From: Pollutiaquabacter sp046052345
Lineage (GTDB): Bacteria; Bacteroidota; Bacteroidia; AKYH767-A; 2013-40CM-41-45
DNA length: 41,841 bases
Assembly: GCA_046052345.1 (NCBI GenBank)
Contig: JBJOMN010000023.1
Span: 1-41,841 of the forward strand
Direction: 5' to 3'
Part shown: one piece after another, positions 39,247 through 41,841 of the stretch
How positions within the stretch are numbered: the first letter of the stretch is position 1
Layout of the letters: the number at the start of each line of letters is the position of its first letter
Made by a program: the position numbers and the translations under genes
Notes under the pieces: generated by a model
The model's input: only the letters and a program-made list of their open reading frames with translations
Databases searched by the model: none
What the model was told of the DNA's origin: nothing

Positions 39247-41268
39247 ATGAAAAAAGGTTTACTAGTAGGATTGTCAATGATTCTGGGTCTCACTGTTTCA
39301 GCTGTCCAGCCGACACAGTCGCGTGTTCCCCAGAATACGAAAATGGGACGTGTACCCGCCCGACTCCAGACGGTCACCCGTCCGTTTGTCAAGAAGGGTC
39401 CGCTGATGGATGATGGCATTCCGGTAGCAAATCCGGTTAATCGCACTTTCACTCAGCCCGCACGTAGCCAGAACGGAACGTACCTGCGTGTAGCAGGTGT
39501 CGAAGAAGCCATCATCGGCGGAACGGTTTATGACCTTCAGACCAACGCGACCATCAGCAACCGTCTTGTCAAGAACGTAGACGGAACAATTACCGCTGCA
39601 TGGACGTATGCTGCAAATACCTCGTTCGCTGACCGCGGCACAGGCTATAACTACTACGATCCTTCCAACCCGAATCTGTGGACCAACGGATGGGTCGACC
39701 CGATTTCGGGCAACGGTCCCGGCGTATCCACGATCACCCGCACCGAAGGAACGTATCGTACCGGTTTCACCAACATCGTCAACACCAGCACCGGCAAGGA
39801 AATGTCCATCGCACACTCCTCCACTGCCACTGGAATACTTTTGAACTGGCGTGCCACCAAAGGAACCGGAACGTGGGCTCAGAGTGTCATCGGAACCGCT
39901 CCCAACAATGATACATGGGCAAAGGCCACCAGCGACGGTGATACCGTGCATGCCATCTGGCAGGGTTCCGGCACCACGGCTACTCCTATCGACGGTCAGG
40001 ACGGCCCCATCTATTACTCCCGCTCCAACGACGGCGGTGCCACCTGGAATCCCCTCAAGACGATCATCCCGCTTATTGACTCCAACTACTACGGCGGTTT
40101 CGGCGGCGACTCCTACTCCATCGACGCCCGCAACGGTGTCGTAGCCATTGCCTACAGCGGCGCTTTCAAGGACGTAGGCCTCCTCAAGTCATCTGACGGC
40201 GGCAATACCTGGACCAAGACCATCGTACAGACCGGCTTCATGAATTTCTTCAACGATGCCAACCTTACCCCGGATGTGGACGGTGACGGCGATGCTGACT
40301 CCGTACAGAGTAACGCAGAAGACGCTCACGTCCTCATCGACAACAACGGCCAGTGCCATGTGTGGTTCGGCAGCATGTTCTACATGAACGACGACTCCAC
40401 CGACGATTCTTACAGCTACTATCCGTACACGGACGGTCTGCTTTACTGGAATGAGAGCATGGCTACCGACAGCGCTGTTTTCATCACCGGTGTCATCGAC
40501 GCGAACAACGACGGCTTCATCAATATCCCTGAAGCATCCTCCTGCGCATCCCCCAGCCTGCTGGTGGGCAACTACGGCGGCGGCGGTCTCACACAGATGC
40601 CTTCGGCAGGTATCGATGCCAACGGCGTCATCTATCTCTCCTACCAGTCGCTCTGCGAAGCCTGTGACACCAACACCTTCACGGTCGGTGCCACCCAGGG
40701 TCGTCGCCACGTCTACCTGATGACCTCCTCCGACGGCGGTATGACCTGGACTGATCCGGTCGATATCGTTCCGACGGTAGCCGAAGGCGGTAACGGCGAG
40801 TTTCAGGAAGCCGTCTATGCCGACCTGGCCCGTATAGTCGACAGCCATGTCTACGTGCTCTACCAGCGTGACACGCAGCCCGGCACCTCCCTGGCTACCG
40901 CAGGCACCTGCGACCAGATCAACAATGCCGGTGCAGGAGCTTCCGACATCGTATTTGCGAAAGTTCCGGTAGGTGTCGCCAATGGCATCACCTCGCCTTC
41001 CCGTAAGCCTTCCTTCAACGTTTCCCAGAACTATCCGAACCCGACCAACGGCCTGACCAGCTTCGACGTTACACTCGAGAAGGCATCCGGTTTCGTAGTA
41101 CGCGTCATGGATGTCGTGGGCAAGACGGTTTACACCGAAACCTTCAGCAACATGACTGCAGGTGCACACACCGTTACCCTGAACACCAACGGATATTCTG
41201 CAGGTGTTTACACCTACAGCGTAACAGCTGACGATTATACGGTCACCAACCGCATGGTGGTCCGCTAA
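39247..41268 (+). CDS. Sialidase-like T9SS type A sorting domain protein
   Basis: This 673-residue secreted protein has a signal peptide (MKKGLLVGLSMILGLTVSAV). The central part is a sialidase/BNR-type propeller with three Asp-box motifs: SNDGGATW, SSDGGNTW and SSDGGMTW. Two Asp/Asn-rich loops, DVDGDGDADSV and DANNDGFINI, look like calcium-binding dockerin or EF-type loops. The C-terminal sorting domain (about 590-673) has FNVSQNYPNPTNG, VRVMDVVGKTVY and ends NRMVVR, which directs export by type IX secretion. The classic sialidase catalytic triad is not evident, so enzyme activity is doubtful. The strong promoter suggests high expression. Confidence 0.9.
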   Translation: MKKGLLVGLSMILGLTVSAVQPTQSRVPQNTKMGRVPARLQTVTRPFVKKGPLMDDGIPVANPVNRTFTQPARSQNGTYLRVAGVEEAIIGGTVYDLQTNATISNRLVKNVDGTITAAWTYAANTSFADRGTGYNYYDPSNPNLWTNGWVDPISGNGPGVSTITRTEGTYRTGFTNIVNTSTGKEMSIAHSSTATGILLNWRATKGTGTWAQSVIGTAPNNDTWAKATSDGDTVHAIWQGSGTTATPIDGQDGPIYYSRSNDGGATWNPLKTIIPLIDSNYYGGFGGDSYSIDARNGVVAIAYSGAFKDVGLLKSSDGGNTWTKTIVQTGFMNFFNDANLTPDVDGDGDADSVQSNAEDAHVLIDNNGQCHVWFGSMFYMNDDSTDDSYSYYPYTDGLLYWNESMATDSAVFITGVIDANNDGFINIPEASSCASPSLLVGNYGGGGLTQMPSAGIDANGVIYLSYQSLCEACDTNTFTVGATQGRRHVYLMTSSDGGMTWTDPVDIVPTVAEGGNGEFQEAVYADLARIVDSHVYVLYQRDTQPGTSLATAGTCDQINNAGAGASDIVFAKVPVGVANGITSPSRKPSFNVSQNYPNPTNGLTSFDVTLEKASGFVVRVMDVVGKTVYTETFSNMTAGAHTVTLNTNGYSAGVYTYSVTADDYTVTNRMVVR

Positions 41269-41285
41269 TCCGCAGGTATACCAAT

Positions 41286-41322
41286 AAAAAAAGGCTGTCC
41301 AAAACCGGGCAGCCTTTTTTTT
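41286..41322. terminator. Bidirectional terminator between T9SS gene and bshB1
   Basis: A stem of about ten base pairs (AAGGCTGTCC with GGGCAGCCTT, one G-U pair) is flanked by an A-run on the left and a T-run on the right. It can therefore stop transcripts from both convergent genes. Confidence 0.88.
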
Positions 41323-41340
41323 ATGATCGGCGTTCAGGAA

Positions 41341-41841
41341 TCATTTCAGCATCATCAGATCACTGACGCCCGGGGTACGACTGACGAGAAAACCCTCAGC
41401 CAGGGAGAAACCGGCAGGACGACCGAACTCACGGGCACGGCCTTCGACGAAATGAAGGAAATCCTTCGAGGAAATGGGGGAATCGGGCTCGTCAGATTCA
41501 GGATTATAGAACTGTGAACTGAATGCCATCATCGCCTTCATACGTTGCTCCCACACCGTGCTGACATCAATGACAAAATCGGGGCGGTGATAGCGGTCCT
41601 GGATGTAATGATACGCTGCTCTAGGATGCCAAGGATCCTGTTCTACGCCGTCCAGTTCAGTATTCAGCTTATTCAGCCTGGATAAAAAGAGGGCATTCAT
41701 GACAAGGCTGCTGGCACGTCCGTGGTCCGGATGACGGTCAGAAGGCGTGTTGCAAAGCACGACTTCAGGACGGTATTTACGGATGATCTTGGCTACTGCA
41801 AGACGGTGTGCTTCATCATCGGAAAAAAAACAGTCCCGGAA
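41341..41841 (-). CDS. bshB1: Bacillithiol biosynthesis deacetylase BshB1, 5' end outside window
   Basis: This is the C-terminal 166 residues of a PIG-L family zinc deacetylase. It removes the acetyl group from GlcNAc-malate in bacillithiol synthesis. The frame is open to the window edge, so the N-terminal zinc motif lies outside. Visible are EVVLCNTPSDRHPDHGRASSLV, with the zinc-binding HPDH, and the family C-terminus EGFLVSRTPGVSDLMML. It implies that this organism uses bacillithiol as a low-molecular-weight thiol. Confidence 0.93.
   Translation of the reverse strand, partial: FRDCFFSDDEAHRLAVAKIIRKYRPEVVLCNTPSDRHPDHGRASSLVMNALFLSRLNKLNTELDGVEQDPWHPRAAYHYIQDRYHRPDFVIDVSTVWEQRMKAMMAFSSQFYNPESDEPDSPISSKDFLHFVEGRAREFGRPAGFSLAEGFLVSRTPGVSDLMMLK

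Noticed and set aside
40189..41169. Antisense frame of 326 codons inside the sialidase-like gene
   Set aside because: The Asp boxes and sorting domain on the plus strand are clear. The antisense frame reads as biased Val/Asp/Gly-rich sequence.

Overview
The window reads as an ordinary stretch of chromosome from a member of the Bacteroidota with a GC content a little above one half. The evidence is consistent: two secreted proteins end in type IX secretion (T9SS) sorting domains; the primary sigma factor is the short 287-residue RpoD of this phylum; GAPDH carries the long N-terminal extension seen in this group; the last gene is a bacillithiol deacetylase; and many genes are preceded by the Bacteroidota promoter form TTG-N(about 19)-TAnnTTTG rather than by -35/-10 boxes. 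I see no prophage, insertion sequence, CRISPR array or integrase.

Layout. 1-7.5 kb: the 3' end of a HAMP/adenylate cyclase gene, corA-pfkA, a methyltransferase and ZIP transporter, mazG and a peroxiredoxin, an SRPBCC protein, and apaG. 7.6-14.3 kb: an ABC-F ATPase, mscL, a DUF3078 protein, the fluoride channel crcB, a WD40 protein and a T9SS cargo protein. 14.4-18.2 kb: a tight overlapping run of a DnaQ/GIY-YIG nuclease fusion, a redoxin, a cytochrome c/PHM-type copper protein and a GNAT acetyltransferase. 18.2-21.3 kb: two small lipoproteins (one DUF4382, one AT-rich and possibly related) and a PhoB/PhoR-like pair. 21.4-26.3 kb: a seven-haem cytochrome with TPRs behind a GNAT gene, then dapF translationally coupled to a membrane-anchored protein that looks like a sigma factor fused to an anti-sigma factor. 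26.5-30.6 kb: an HtrA protease divergent from that fusion, then rpoD and GAPDH. 30.6-35.5 kb: lipoprotein, mnmA, a MORN-type protein, a POT peptide transporter and a thioredoxin-like lipoprotein. 35.6-41.8 kb: tRNA-His, a copper-type P-ATPase, a GT4 glycosyltransferase, a large sialidase-like T9SS protein and the 3' part of bshB1.

The most unusual element is the sigma/anti-sigma-like membrane fusion at 24849-26291. It is divergent from an HtrA protease across a 222-base region that holds four TAAC boxes spaced 10, 11 and 10 bases apart. This arrangement suggests a one-protein envelope-stress signalling device, but that function is inferred, not shown. Second are the redoxin plus cytochrome c/PHM monooxygenase pair, in which all the expected copper ligands are visible, and a phosphofructokinase with mixed ATP/PPi-type signature residues. 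Several promoters lie so close to the start codon that leaderless mRNAs are predicted.
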